64,000 nucleotides of DNA. Origin: Massilistercora timonensis (GTDB lineage: Bacteria; Bacillota; Clostridia; Lachnospirales; Lachnospiraceae). Below the pieces are notes generated by a model, which saw nothing but the letters and a program-made list of their open reading frames with translations, was not told where the DNA came from and ran no database searches. The stretch spans positions 992,001 through 1,056,000 of the forward strand of contig NZ_LT990039.1 of NCBI RefSeq assembly GCF_900312975.1, in the 5' to 3' direction. Both the position numbers and the translations under genes were made by a program. Positions 19,555-28,414 of this stretch are shown one piece after another (the stretch's first letter is position 1; the number at the start of each line of letters is the position of its first letter).

Positions 19555-19582
19555 ATCCTAGCATATTTTTTTACCCCCTCAA
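19555..19582 (-). promoter_or_regulatory. Candidate promoter of the sugar transporter operon
   Basis: On the minus strand TTGAGG (19577-19582) is 16 bp from TAGGAT (19555-19560), with an extended TGC before the -10. Just upstream (about 19600-19625) are two CCC...ATTGT half-sites in direct repeat, the sort of arrangement AraC-type response regulators bind. The match is moderate. Confidence 0.45.
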
Positions 19583-19696
19583 ACTCACCATCTTTACAAT
19601 AGGGGTGACAATCTTTGGGAGTTGTTACATTTAAATAATTTTTTACTAATATTCGTTATTTTTTTGTCCAACTTATTCATTGCCAGAATAAAAAAA

Positions 19697-19720
19697 GTTT
19701 GCAGATATTTTTCTGCAAAC
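19697..19720 (-). terminator. Terminator of the regulatory operon
   Basis: A perfect 9 bp stem GTTTGCAGA/TCTGCAAAC followed on the minus strand by seven T residues. It starts three bases after the stop codon of the degenerate ABC gene and separates the regulatory operon from the transporter operon. Confidence 0.88.
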
Positions 19721-19723
19721 CTT

Positions 19724-21175
19724 TTACATCTCCGAATACAATTCCCTATATGCTTCTTCCTTTTCTATGATCTTCCCATGCCTTACATAAACTTCCCTGC
19801 CACTGCAATAATTCAGTTCTGCTGTATTTGACGTAATCAGCAAAATGGGAATCTTTCTTTTCCTCAATTTATATAGCATCTCCCTTGCAACTTCTCTGGC
19901 TTGGATATCTCCTTCCGCAAATGGCTGGATACAAACCAGCAATTCTGGGGAATAAAGAAGCCATTTGCTGTAAAGTACTTTCTGTATATCAGCCGGATTA
20001 AGATCCCTGACTTTCTTTCGGTATAATTCTTTATCAATAATACCTTCCAACAAAATTTTTATACTCTTTTTATATTTGGGAATCACCCAAATTCCCGCCA
20101 TTTTTCTGGAAAGCAACATCTGAAGGTTATCCATAACAGATAATTCTCCAAACAACGTAGCAATAGCCGGATTCCCTTCTATAATACCAATCCCATCTTT
20201 CAAACCAATTACAGTTTTTTTCAATTCAACCATCTTGTTTTCAAAAATTATTTTGCCCTTTGTTATTGACACTTTACCTCGTAAGGTTCCGATAATCTCT
20301 TCATAGCTTTTTTCATCCATACAGAAAAGTTTTACAATTTCTCCATTCGCTATAGATATATTAATATTCTTTAAATAATCCGAAGACAGATCTCTAATCT
20401 CTACTGCCCCTGCATATTCCGAGACATCAAATAAAATCGCCCCCTCATCCACTCTTTTTTTGATCTCATCATAATACAAAATTTTATGCAAAAGCATATA
20501 GTCACAATTTTCCGCATCCTTAACTGCATAGGTTTTTCCATGTTTGATAATAATTACCTGATCAACAACTGCGAATTCGATATCTTCAAGGGGTTCAATA
20601 ATAATAAAAGAAACATCTCTGTCCCGCAATTTCTCCAAAAGCTTCATTACCTCACGCTTTTCATTACTACTCAACGAATTAGTAAGCGCAGTAAGAATAA
20701 CTACTTTTTTCCCTACCAGATAATCTTTTATGATTTCAATCTGAACTTTCTCAAGGTCAGAGAGTCTTTTCATCGGTTTCTCTATATCAATCTCAACATC
20801 AAATTCCTTAAATAACCTGACCGCCTTTTCCTTATACTTTCGAAGACTCACCCAGTCGTTTTCCACTCCCGCGCGAATCAAAAACATATTCTCTGCCAAA
20901 GATACCTCATTGATCAATTTGCTTTCTCGAGATACTATCGCTGTTTTCTCAGATAAAAGCCTGCTCACCTGTTTCTCTGCGATTAATTTTTCGTTATAAT
21001 ATATTTTTGCATAATCTGCACTAATCTCTCCAGTTAAAATTTGGAGAAACATCTGTTTTTCCTGAATATTATCAAATATGCAATGTACGATCTCCCCCTC
21101 ACATATTTGAAAATGTATCCGTTTCAACAGACTTCCCTTTCTCAAATTTTCAATCCGCAATCGTTCTTTCTTCAT
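19724..21175 (-). CDS. Degenerate double ABC ATPase-like protein (predicted pseudo-ATPase)
   Basis: A 483-residue intact reading frame that aligns end to end with RbsA/MglA-type ATPases but has lost every catalytic motif. In half one the Walker A position reads FDNIQEKQM (34-42), the signature LSDLEKV, Walker B VVILTAL with no Asp-Glu (158-164), and the H-loop EP instead of His. In half two the signature region keeps QKVLYSKWLL, but DEPTRGID has become IQPFAEGD (417-424). GAGG lies five bases before the ATG. Its start overlaps the sensor kinase gene by 26 bp, and a terminator follows its stop. Retained length and coding integrity argue against a pseudogene. A regulatory or sensing role is my inference. 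Confidence 0.85.
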   Translation of the reverse strand: MKKERLRIENLRKGSLLKRIHFQICEGEIVHCIFDNIQEKQMFLQILTGEISADYAKIYYNEKLIAEKQVSRLLSEKTAIVSRESKLINEVSLAENMFLIRAGVENDWVSLRKYKEKAVRLFKEFDVEIDIEKPMKRLSDLEKVQIEIIKDYLVGKKVVILTALTNSLSSNEKREVMKLLEKLRDRDVSFIIIEPLEDIEFAVVDQVIIIKHGKTYAVKDAENCDYMLLHKILYYDEIKKRVDEGAILFDVSEYAGAVEIRDLSSDYLKNINISIANGEIVKLFCMDEKSYEEIIGTLRGKVSITKGKIIFENKMVELKKTVIGLKDGIGIIEGNPAIATLFGELSVMDNLQMLLSRKMAGIWVIPKYKKSIKILLEGIIDKELYRKKVRDLNPADIQKVLYSKWLLYSPELLVCIQPFAEGDIQAREVAREMLYKLRKRKIPILLITSNTAELNYCSGREVYVRHGKIIEKEEAYRELYSEM

Positions 21176-22205
21176 AATCGCCTCGCTGAATTTTAGGAAG
21201 GATCACTTTAATATCAGTACCCGCGCCTTCAACACTATATATATGTATCCCATAATTTTCACCAAACAGCAGCTTAATTCTGCTATTTACGTTTTTCATG
21301 GCAATACCACCTCTTTTTTTCTTATCATCACCTACGTAACTTACCGCCACCTTTTCAAAGTAATGGTTAATTTTTTCCACCTGTTCTTCTGGCATTCCCA
21401 CTCCATTATCAGAAATTGTAATCAAGAGTTTATGAACCGTCGTATCAATCTTTACTCTTACCGTCCCACCCTCTACCTTTTTCTCCAGGCCATGATAAAT
21501 CGCATTTTCTACAAAAGGCTGAATCGTCAGTTTAGGAATCCGAAGCCTCATAACTTCTTCTTCTTTCGGATATGTAATCTCTAACTTCAATTTTTCTTCA
21601 AACCGATAATGCTGGATTGTAAAATAATTCTCTACATTCTCGATTTCTTCCTCCAGAGTCACAAGGCGGTCCACGCCTGTAATAGAATATCTAAAAAAAG
21701 TCGACAAAGCTTCTGTTGTTTCCGCAACGCTGTCCAGTCCCGCACAAATCGCATCTCCTCTGATAGCCTCCAACGTATTGTATAAAAAGTGAGGATTTAT
21801 TTGATTTTGAAGCGCCAGATATTCTGCCTGCTTTTTAGACATACGAATTGCGTCCTGTTTATTCAGAAGGTGTCTCAGGCGCCTCATCACCTCATTCCAC
21901 TGCGGCATCCATTCATAATCCAGTTCAAACAACTCCTCATATGCTTCTCCTTCCGCAAAACGCTGATATAATTTTTTCATTTCCTCATAGGGTTTAACCA
22001 CTGAATTTACAATCCAGTTAATCAAAAAGGCGTACAAAAGAAATTCTCCGATAATCACCCAAAATATCGGGAACACGGGAACTATATTTTTCGAAATCAG
22101 CATACATAAAACTATAATATTGACAATCCCCCCACACACCAATGCAACTATGCTTTGCAACACTTTTCTTGATAATACTTTTTTCTCCACTTCTGTTGCC
22201 CCCAC
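21150..22205 (-). CDS. Sensor histidine kinase of the YesM/LytS type, without extracytoplasmic domain
   Basis: A 351-residue kinase with two adjacent membrane helices (about 13-37 and 46-69) joined by a very short loop. A short linker leads to the His_kinase motif INPHFLYNT (His139) and an HATPase domain with PFVENAIYHG and SDNGVGMP. It lacks the large Cache-type sensor usual in YesM kinases, so it probably detects its signal through a partner protein or within the membrane. It overlaps the response regulator gene upstream by one base and the dead ABC gene downstream by 26 bp. The three therefore form one translationally linked unit. Confidence 0.9.
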   Translation of the reverse strand: MGATEVEKKVLSRKVLQSIVALVCGGIVNIIVLCMLISKNIVPVFPIFWVIIGEFLLYAFLINWIVNSVVKPYEEMKKLYQRFAEGEAYEELFELDYEWMPQWNEVMRRLRHLLNKQDAIRMSKKQAEYLALQNQINPHFLYNTLEAIRGDAICAGLDSVAETTEALSTFFRYSITGVDRLVTLEEEIENVENYFTIQHYRFEEKLKLEITYPKEEEVMRLRIPKLTIQPFVENAIYHGLEKKVEGGTVRVKIDTTVHKLLITISDNGVGMPEEQVEKINHYFEKVAVSYVGDDKKKRGGIAMKNVNSRIKLLFGENYGIHIYSVEGAGTDIKVILPKIQRGDYEERTIAD

Positions 22206-23812
22206 TAGTTATAAAGCTTACGAAATTCTGTTGGTGTAACTCCTGTAAGCTTTTTAAACAATCTTGAAAAATATTTAATATCCGAATATCCAACTGCATA
22301 CGAAATGTCTTCTACCGACTGATCTGTATTCAAAAGCATAGTTTTAGCATTATCAACCCTGGTTTTCTTCAAATACTCAGAAAAATTCATTCCCGTTTCC
22401 TTTTTAAACATACTGGAAAAGTAACTTGCATTGAATCCAATTTCTCCACTTACCACCTCCAGCGTTAATGGACGGGCGTAATTATTTCCAATATACTGTT
22501 TTGCCATTCGAATCGGCCGCGCCTCCACATATTTCTTTTCTTCTATCCAATGCCGAAGGGAATTAACCATGTAATCATTGAGATAATCCATCACCTCGCC
22601 AATTTCGCCACACAATTCCAAATGTGTCAACAATTCTGCGTACTGATCTGGAATGGCTATATCGTAACTATGCGCGCCAAAATAGAATAAGGTCAAAATC
22701 CCTTTGTAAATTTCCGGAATCACTCTTCCATCTTTGCAAGGACTATCTTTTAATTCTTGCTTCAGAAATTCCATTTCCTTTTTAATATTATCTAAATCTA
22801 CGATTTCTATCGAATTTAGAAAGCGCTTTTTAAAAGCATTATCAAGATATTTGCCAATATCTTCTACCGGCATATCTACCCGCTTCTCCAGCAGGAAGCC
22901 TGCTTCAAAATAAAATCGGTCCTGCATTGCCTCTCTTGCTTCCGCGAAACTTTCAATTACCTTTTGTATGCTTTCTTTTTTTCCACCAAGAGCAATATAT
23001 ACTTTTATTTCTCCAAATACATCCTGAAATTTCGCAATATCCAACCGAAACTTCTTCAATTTCCTATAAATTCTCTGAAACTGTACACTTTCCCCATTAA
23101 AAAGGCCATAAATCTCTCCACCGATACATTGAAATACCATTTCATCGCAAGCTTGCTCCAATGTTTCTTCAAGAATCTCCATCCCTTTTTCCAAAAGTAC
23201 TCGCCGTGTATCTCTATCTCCCCTACGCTTTTGAGGAATAATTTTAACAATCAGCCCCTGAAAATATCCGTCTTTAAAATGATAATGATATTCTTCATTT
23301 ATTTTATCTTGATTATAGAATCCTCCAAATTTTTCCGTACGTTTTAGAAGATCTTCCAAAAGACTCCTTTTAACCTTGTTTTCATTTTCTTCTAACTTTT
23401 TCTGCATTTTCTCCCATTTTTCCGCATCTTGAATCTCTTCTTTATATTTATCCAAAATTTTCTGAAGGGTAGCTACCATATCCTTTTTTCGGAGAGGCTT
23501 TAAAAGATAGTCCTCCACTCCATAACGGATTGCATTTTGCGCATAATCAAACTGACTATATCCGCTAATGATCACAATATGCATATCTGGATAAAGGACC
23601 TTCGCCTTTTGAATCAATTCCATCCCGTCATAGCCTGGCATACGAATATCCGTGATCATAACATCAACCGGCGTTTCCTGTATAAACTTATATGCAGAAA
23701 TTCCGTCATTCACAATACCGACTATCTCAAACCCCAGTTGCTCCCAATCAACCAGATTCACAATTAGTCGACACACTTTTTTCTCATCATCTGCAATTAA
23801 TACCTTTAACAT
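22205..23812 (-). CDS. Response regulator with AraC-type output domain (YesN-like)
   Basis: A 535-residue regulator. The receiver domain (1-120) has Asp8-Asp9, the phospho-acceptor Asp55 in TDIRMPG and the switch Lys in LLKPLRKKD. A long middle region (about 130-420) has no clear motif. The C-terminal AraC pair of helix-turn-helices (430-535) includes GFNASYFSSMFKKETGM and VGYSDIKYFSRLFKKLTG. With the adjacent kinase it should activate the sugar transporter operon. It is the first gene of the regulatory operon, preceded by 65 bp with only a weak promoter (TATAGT near 23862). Confidence 0.92.
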   Translation of the reverse strand: MLKVLIADDEKKVCRLIVNLVDWEQLGFEIVGIVNDGISAYKFIQETPVDVMITDIRMPGYDGMELIQKAKVLYPDMHIVIISGYSQFDYAQNAIRYGVEDYLLKPLRKKDMVATLQKILDKYKEEIQDAEKWEKMQKKLEENENKVKRSLLEDLLKRTEKFGGFYNQDKINEEYHYHFKDGYFQGLIVKIIPQKRRGDRDTRRVLLEKGMEILEETLEQACDEMVFQCIGGEIYGLFNGESVQFQRIYRKLKKFRLDIAKFQDVFGEIKVYIALGGKKESIQKVIESFAEAREAMQDRFYFEAGFLLEKRVDMPVEDIGKYLDNAFKKRFLNSIEIVDLDNIKKEMEFLKQELKDSPCKDGRVIPEIYKGILTLFYFGAHSYDIAIPDQYAELLTHLELCGEIGEVMDYLNDYMVNSLRHWIEEKKYVEARPIRMAKQYIGNNYARPLTLEVVSGEIGFNASYFSSMFKKETGMNFSEYLKKTRVDNAKTMLLNTDQSVEDISYAVGYSDIKYFSRLFKKLTGVTPTEFRKLYN

Positions 23813-23877
23813 CTTACCCTTCTCCTCTTAATTTAGAGACACACATCAACCACTATAACCCTCGTATCTTTCAGATT

Positions 23878-25269
23878 TTAGTGAATTAGCAAAACTCTTT
23901 TGTCCTTTTTCGCCTCAATTTCCAATTCCGGTGTAAAACCATTAGCGCTAAACAATATATAATATTCTTTTCGTTCCCGACATCTCCAGTCTACCAGCAC
24001 CGATTTCTGTCTCAATTCTTCTAATATATTTACGCCCATAGGCCCTCTCCAATATTTACACTCGCCAAATACGATATTACCGCCCTCTTCATCCAACGCC
24101 ACAATATCAATTTCAGCCTCTTTATTATTCCACCATCGTCCTACTTTCTGAACATAAAATGGCCAGCAGTTATCAGCACTTAACTCCCAGATTTTCTCCC
24201 GGCAAATATCTTCATAAACATAGCTCACATGTTGATCCACAAAATTTTCCCGAATTTTTCGCATCACCAATTCCCCATGCCCAGACTCAATATATCCTAG
24301 ATTGGAAAATATGAAACGAAACCAAAACAAAAGGAAATTGTCTTTCAGTCGATACAAACCTTTCTTACTTTTCTCCACAGATTTCTCTGTCACAGGAACC
24401 TCTCGATACAAAATATCCAGATCAATCAAAGTCTTTAAATAACGAGTAAGTTTTGATTGCGGAACTTCCAATGCTCTGGCTATTTTTGAAAGTTTCTGAT
24501 TGCCAGCCGCAATTGTCTTGATAATAGAAAAATAACTGCCCACTTCCGAAACTTCCTTTTGCAAAAGAAAGTTCGGTTCATCATAAAGAAAACTGGAAGT
24601 ATTCATCACATTCTCTTGGATCGCCTCATAGATATCATCTCTTTCCTCAAACAATTCTATATACTTAGGTACGCCTCCTGTAATACTATAAAAAGGGATT
24701 AACTCCTTTTCCTCACGCTCAGGATAAAACTCCTTGTAATACCGAAAGGGGATCTGTCTCAGTTTGATCTGTGCAGTACGTCTTCCATATAAGGGGCTTC
24801 CATAATTCAAAGTTTGTTCTTCCATCATATGAATCAACGAGCCGCACAAAATCACCATAATATTTCCCTTATTCAATATTTCATCCCATATTTTCTGAAA
24901 AACGGATGGAAATGCAGGATTAGCTTTACCAAGATACTGAAATTCATCCAAGATTATCAGCTTTTTTTCTTCTGATTTAGACTTCATTAACGTATGAAAA
25001 ATAATCTCCCAATTATCTACAACTGCATTCTTAAGCAATGGATTATCAAGATATTCCGCCACCAACTCCTTAAACTGATTTCGATTTTGGGACTCACTTT
25101 CTTCCGTTGCCAAAAAATACAACGCTTTTTTCCCTTTCATAAATTCTGTACACAAGGATGTCTTCCCGACTCTACGTCGGCCATATAATACAACCAAACT
25201 GGGATCTTCTCTGTTATACTGTTTTTCTAATATCCTTAATTCCTCTGTGCGATCAACAAATTGTCCCAT
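23878..25269 (-). CDS. AAA ATPase with C-terminal nuclease-like domain (DUF234 type)
   Basis: A 463-residue protein of the archaeal-type/STAND ATPase group. Walker A is GRRRVGKTS (about 31-39) and Walker B is LIILDEFQYLG. A winged-helix segment near 265-310 (LSKIARALEVPQSKLTRYLKTL) follows, and then a C-terminal DUF234 domain whose EIDIVALD...FGECKYW resembles a PD-(D/E)XK nuclease core. Such proteins are common, often orphan, in Clostridia and archaea, and their role is unsettled. GAGGTG lies seven bases before the chosen ATG; an in-frame GTG nine bases earlier is part of that site. It is A+T rich and may have been acquired. Confidence 0.85.
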   Translation of the reverse strand: MGQFVDRTEELRILEKQYNREDPSLVVLYGRRRVGKTSLCTEFMKGKKALYFLATEESESQNRNQFKELVAEYLDNPLLKNAVVDNWEIIFHTLMKSKSEEKKLIILDEFQYLGKANPAFPSVFQKIWDEILNKGNIMVILCGSLIHMMEEQTLNYGSPLYGRRTAQIKLRQIPFRYYKEFYPEREEKELIPFYSITGGVPKYIELFEERDDIYEAIQENVMNTSSFLYDEPNFLLQKEVSEVGSYFSIIKTIAAGNQKLSKIARALEVPQSKLTRYLKTLIDLDILYREVPVTEKSVEKSKKGLYRLKDNFLLFWFRFIFSNLGYIESGHGELVMRKIRENFVDQHVSYVYEDICREKIWELSADNCWPFYVQKVGRWWNNKEAEIDIVALDEEGGNIVFGECKYWRGPMGVNILEELRQKSVLVDWRCRERKEYYILFSANGFTPELEIEAKKDKRVLLIH

Positions 25270-25307
25270 TTTCTTCACCTCTTTGGATCTTTATTATTCC
25301 TTCACAT

Positions 25308-25348
25308 ATTATTATACTTGAAATTATAATAATTTCAAGTATAATAAT
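25308..25348 (-). promoter_or_regulatory. 19 bp perfect palindrome: promoter of the DUF234 ATPase and end of the M20 gene
   Basis: Two perfectly complementary 19-base arms (25308-25326 and 25330-25348) with a TAA loop, immediately after the M20 stop codon. On the minus strand the same bases contain TTGAAA (25333-25338) and TATAAT (25311-25316) 16 bp apart. It can serve as a promoter that is also an operator. It is too A+T rich to be a strong terminator. Confidence 0.6.
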
Positions 25349-25349
25349 T

Positions 25350-26579
25350 TTAACGTGTCACCAGAAGCCGCTCCGCCAGATCCCCCATAACCTCCGCCGC
25401 CCGGGCCAGATCCTCATATTCCGTATATTCCTCCGGGCAATGGCTCCTTCCCGCCCGGCTGGGCGCAAAAAGCATCGCCGCCGGGGCTGCTTTCGCCATC
25501 TCCTGGGCGTCATGGCCGGCGCCGCTTGGCAGATACCGGTAAGAGTACCCCCGCTTACGGCAGCCCGCTTCCAGGATCCCCAGCATCTCCCGGCTCATGG
25601 GCGTAGGATCGGTCACAAGCTTGGTCTCTATCTCATAGCTTCCGCCCATCTCCTTTGTCTCCCGCTCCAGGGCTTCCCGCAGGTTGTCCGCGATGTTGCA
25701 GATATGTCCATTGTCCATAGAACGGATGTCCACCGTAAACTCTACCCGCTCCGCCACGATATTCATACCTCCGGGGACTGTATGGATGTAGCCCACCGTC
25801 GCTACCGTCCCCTCTCCTTCTTCTCTTGCCCAGTCCGGGATCCGGGCAATGACTTTGGCCGCCGCCTCCGCCGCGTCATGGCGCATCTCCATGGGCGTGG
25901 TCCCGGCGTGATCCGCACGGCCCAGGACAGATACGACATATCTCTGGATCCCCACGATGCCTTCCACCAGTCCCAGTTCAACCCCTTCTGCATCCAGCAC
26001 CGGCCCCTGCTCGATGTGGATCTCCAGGAACGCCCTGATGGAACCTTCCGGCCACGCCGCCTCCCTGATCTTCTCCGGGTCAAACCCATAGGCTTTCATG
26101 GCCTCATAAATAGAGATCCCCTTTGGATCTCTGTAACTTTGGCAATAAGCCGGATCCCGCTCTCCCAGTATGGCTCCGGACCCAAAGTAGCCGGTGCCGA
26201 AGCGCACGCCCTCCTCATCGCAGAATCCCACAACCACCAGGTCCCGCTTTGGCACGATCCCCTTCTCCCGGAGGGACCTTGCCACCTCAACGGCGCAGAC
26301 CACCCCGGCGATCCCGTCATAATCGCCGCCCTGCATCACCGAATCATAATGAGACCCCATCATCACGCAGGGAAGCGCCGGATCTTCTCCCCGCCATACC
26401 CCGATCACATTGCCAGCGGCGTCCTCTCTCGCTTCCAGTCCCGCTTCTTCCATGATCTTCTTCAGATATTCCACTGCTTCTCTCGCCTCCCGGGTAAAGG
26501 GAAGCCGGGTACAGCCATCTCCCGGAGTAGCTGTGATCCCCTTCAGATATTCCAGATTTTCTTCGATCCTCTCTCTCAT
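25350..26579 (-). CDS. M20-family amidohydrolase (N-carbamoyl amino acid / allantoate type)
   Basis: A 409-residue metallo-amidohydrolase of the allantoate amidohydrolase/beta-ureidopropionase branch. Visible ligands include MGSHYDSV, the GGDYDGIAGV Asp, CDEEGVRFG with its Glu pair, IEIHIEQGP-like LEIHIEQGP (His), and SGAGHDAQ near the C terminus (His). It would release ammonia and CO2 or an amino acid from a ureido compound. It sits 41 bp downstream of a lactate-permease-family transporter on the same transcript, so the transporter may import its substrate or export its product. The specific substrate is not readable. Confidence 0.88.
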   Translation of the reverse strand: MRERIEENLEYLKGITATPGDGCTRLPFTREAREAVEYLKKIMEEAGLEAREDAAGNVIGVWRGEDPALPCVMMGSHYDSVMQGGDYDGIAGVVCAVEVARSLREKGIVPKRDLVVVGFCDEEGVRFGTGYFGSGAILGERDPAYCQSYRDPKGISIYEAMKAYGFDPEKIREAAWPEGSIRAFLEIHIEQGPVLDAEGVELGLVEGIVGIQRYVVSVLGRADHAGTTPMEMRHDAAEAAAKVIARIPDWAREEGEGTVATVGYIHTVPGGMNIVAERVEFTVDIRSMDNGHICNIADNLREALERETKEMGGSYEIETKLVTDPTPMSREMLGILEAGCRKRGYSYRYLPSGAGHDAQEMAKAAPAAMLFAPSRAGRSHCPEEYTEYEDLARAAEVMGDLAERLLVTR

Positions 26580-26620
26580 AACCTTTTCCTCCGCCGCCTT
26601 TTTCCTAATTATATATATCC

Positions 26621-28237
26621 TCAGATCCCCACGGCCAGGAACAGGATCGCCCCCACCGCCACTGCTGCCGGAACCGTAAGCTTCAGGATCCGCCGCAGCA
26701 CTTCTCCTTCCCGGCCCAGGATCCCCGCTGTGGTGGCTCCCAGCACAATGTTGCTGGGGCTTACCGCCGCGCCGATGGAAGCGCCCGCCGTCTGCGCCCC
26801 CAGGATCATGGAACTATCCACCTCCAAAAGTTTGGCTGTGGCAGTCTGAAATTCTCCGAATAGAATATTGGAATTCATATTGCTTCCTGTCATAAAGCTT
26901 CCCAGGGCGCCTACAAAGGGCGCCAGGACGATATATCCTCTTCCCAGGACGCCTGCGATCCCCTCTGCCAGCACCAGCGTCTGCCCGGTTCCGCTCATAA
27001 CCATGGACATCATTACCAGTACCACCACCGTAAGACAGGGTGAACCGATCATGGCGCAAGTCTTCCTTGCGATCCTGCCTGCTCCGCCCGGTCTGATCCA
27101 GCCGCGCTTCCTGTAATAGAAGAACGCAGCTGCTCCCGCAACCAGAAGAAACATGCTGGCATGGGTAAACGGCGCCACCGCGCCGTAGTCTGCTACCGCT
27201 TCATTGACATAGCTGTACCCGGTGGCCGTCTCCGGAAAAGACAGTCCTATCTCAAACCGCCCCAGAAAGCTGCGGATCGGCTCCACCAGAAGAACTCCCA
27301 GCGCAATGAAGGTGAGCAGGAAATAAGGTACAAACGCCTGAGGCAACGACATCCCCGCAATCATGCTGTCTGCTTCCTCCTCCTTGGCTTCCTTTTCCCG
27401 ATCCATGATCCCGCTGTCTTCCAGCCGCCATTCTTCCCGGTAAGACCTGGTTCTCCCCAGCACAACCACCAGGATCAGGGAAACACAGGCCGGCAGAAAA
27501 CAGGCAAGCGTAGTGCTCACCCGGGTCATGAGAAGCTCCCCGCCTCCCTGAACCAGGGACAGGACCAGCACCGCCGGCAGCCCCTTCTTCAGCGCTCTTC
27601 CCCTGCCATAAAACCAGCAGATCACCAAACCGATCACCAGATTCCAGATCCAGAGGAAGACGCAGGCCCAGAACGCCATTCTAAGATACGCTTCGCTTCC
27701 TGCCTCCATGCCCGCGCTCACTGCCAGCATATCCCAGCTCACGGCAAGGGTCCCAAAGGTATTCCCCCAGGACTGACCCAGCAGCGGTATGATCACCGCC
27801 CACACAGGGCGGACTCCAATCCCCATCAGAAGCGGAGCCCCCACCGCCACCGGAACGCCAAAACCTGTGATCCCCTGGAGAAAGCTCTCCAGGATCCACC
27901 CCATGGCCAGCACCAGCAGCAGTTCATTGGGCAGGAATTTGCGCATTCCATTCCGGATCACCGGGAATGCGCCCGCCTCCTCCCCCACCTGGTAAAGAAA
28001 GATGGCCGTAGCGATGATCAGCAGGATGGGAAGGGCGCTCCATATCCCTTTCCCACATTGCAGGAGGATCAACTCCAGATCTGCCCTGTAGAAGCAAAGG
28101 CCTGTCAGAACCGTGACCGCAAACCCCACCGGCGCTGCCGCCCGGATTCCCCATTTTCGTTTTATCATTAGGAACAACAGCATGGCGATGGGGGCAAAAG
28201 CCGCCAGCCAATGCAGAAGATCAACAGGTAGATTCAT
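26621..28237 (-). CDS. L-lactate permease family transporter (LctP-like)
   Basis: A 538-residue membrane protein with 12 to 14 helices. It carries the LctP signatures LQGITGFGVPVAVGAPLL (about 115-132) and the PLLGQSWGNTFGTLAVSW stretch. The family exchanges lactate, glycolate or related 2-hydroxy acids with protons. Pairing with an M20 amidohydrolase is unusual for a lactate carrier, so a different carboxylate is possible. GAGGGAG lies five bases before the ATG. It is divergent from the response regulator at 28415. Confidence 0.85.
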   Translation of the reverse strand: MNLPVDLLHWLAAFAPIAMLLFLMIKRKWGIRAAAPVGFAVTVLTGLCFYRADLELILLQCGKGIWSALPILLIIATAIFLYQVGEEAGAFPVIRNGMRKFLPNELLLVLAMGWILESFLQGITGFGVPVAVGAPLLMGIGVRPVWAVIIPLLGQSWGNTFGTLAVSWDMLAVSAGMEAGSEAYLRMAFWACVFLWIWNLVIGLVICWFYGRGRALKKGLPAVLVLSLVQGGGELLMTRVSTTLACFLPACVSLILVVVLGRTRSYREEWRLEDSGIMDREKEAKEEEADSMIAGMSLPQAFVPYFLLTFIALGVLLVEPIRSFLGRFEIGLSFPETATGYSYVNEAVADYGAVAPFTHASMFLLVAGAAAFFYYRKRGWIRPGGAGRIARKTCAMIGSPCLTVVVLVMMSMVMSGTGQTLVLAEGIAGVLGRGYIVLAPFVGALGSFMTGSNMNSNILFGEFQTATAKLLEVDSSMILGAQTAGASIGAAVSPSNIVLGATTAGILGREGEVLRRILKLTVPAAVAVGAILFLAVGI

Positions 28238-28352
28238 AATTCTCCCTCTTCGGTATTTTTCTACTCTTTATAGTAATACATAAGGAGACAGAACACAAGG
28301 CAGCCCTGTCAGGTAAGATTTTTATACATTTGCAGTAGAATTTCCAACATTT

Positions 28353-28381
28353 TTGACTTTCTCTTTATTGTATAATATTGT
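28353..28381 (+). promoter_or_regulatory. Promoter of the three-component sugar-sensing operon
   Basis: TTGACT (28353-28358) is 17 bp from TATTGT (28376-28381), about 30 bp before the response regulator start. A second possible -10 (TATAAT at 28371) overlaps but has poor spacing. Confidence 0.5.
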
Positions 28382-28414
28382 AAATATCTAAAACCCTGTT
28401 ATAAAGGAGCTGCT

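Noticed and set aside
19724-21175. Pseudogene call for the degenerate ABC gene
   Set aside because: Uninterrupted frame of full length, good ribosome site, overlap with the kinase gene and a precise terminator; loss is confined to catalytic motifs.
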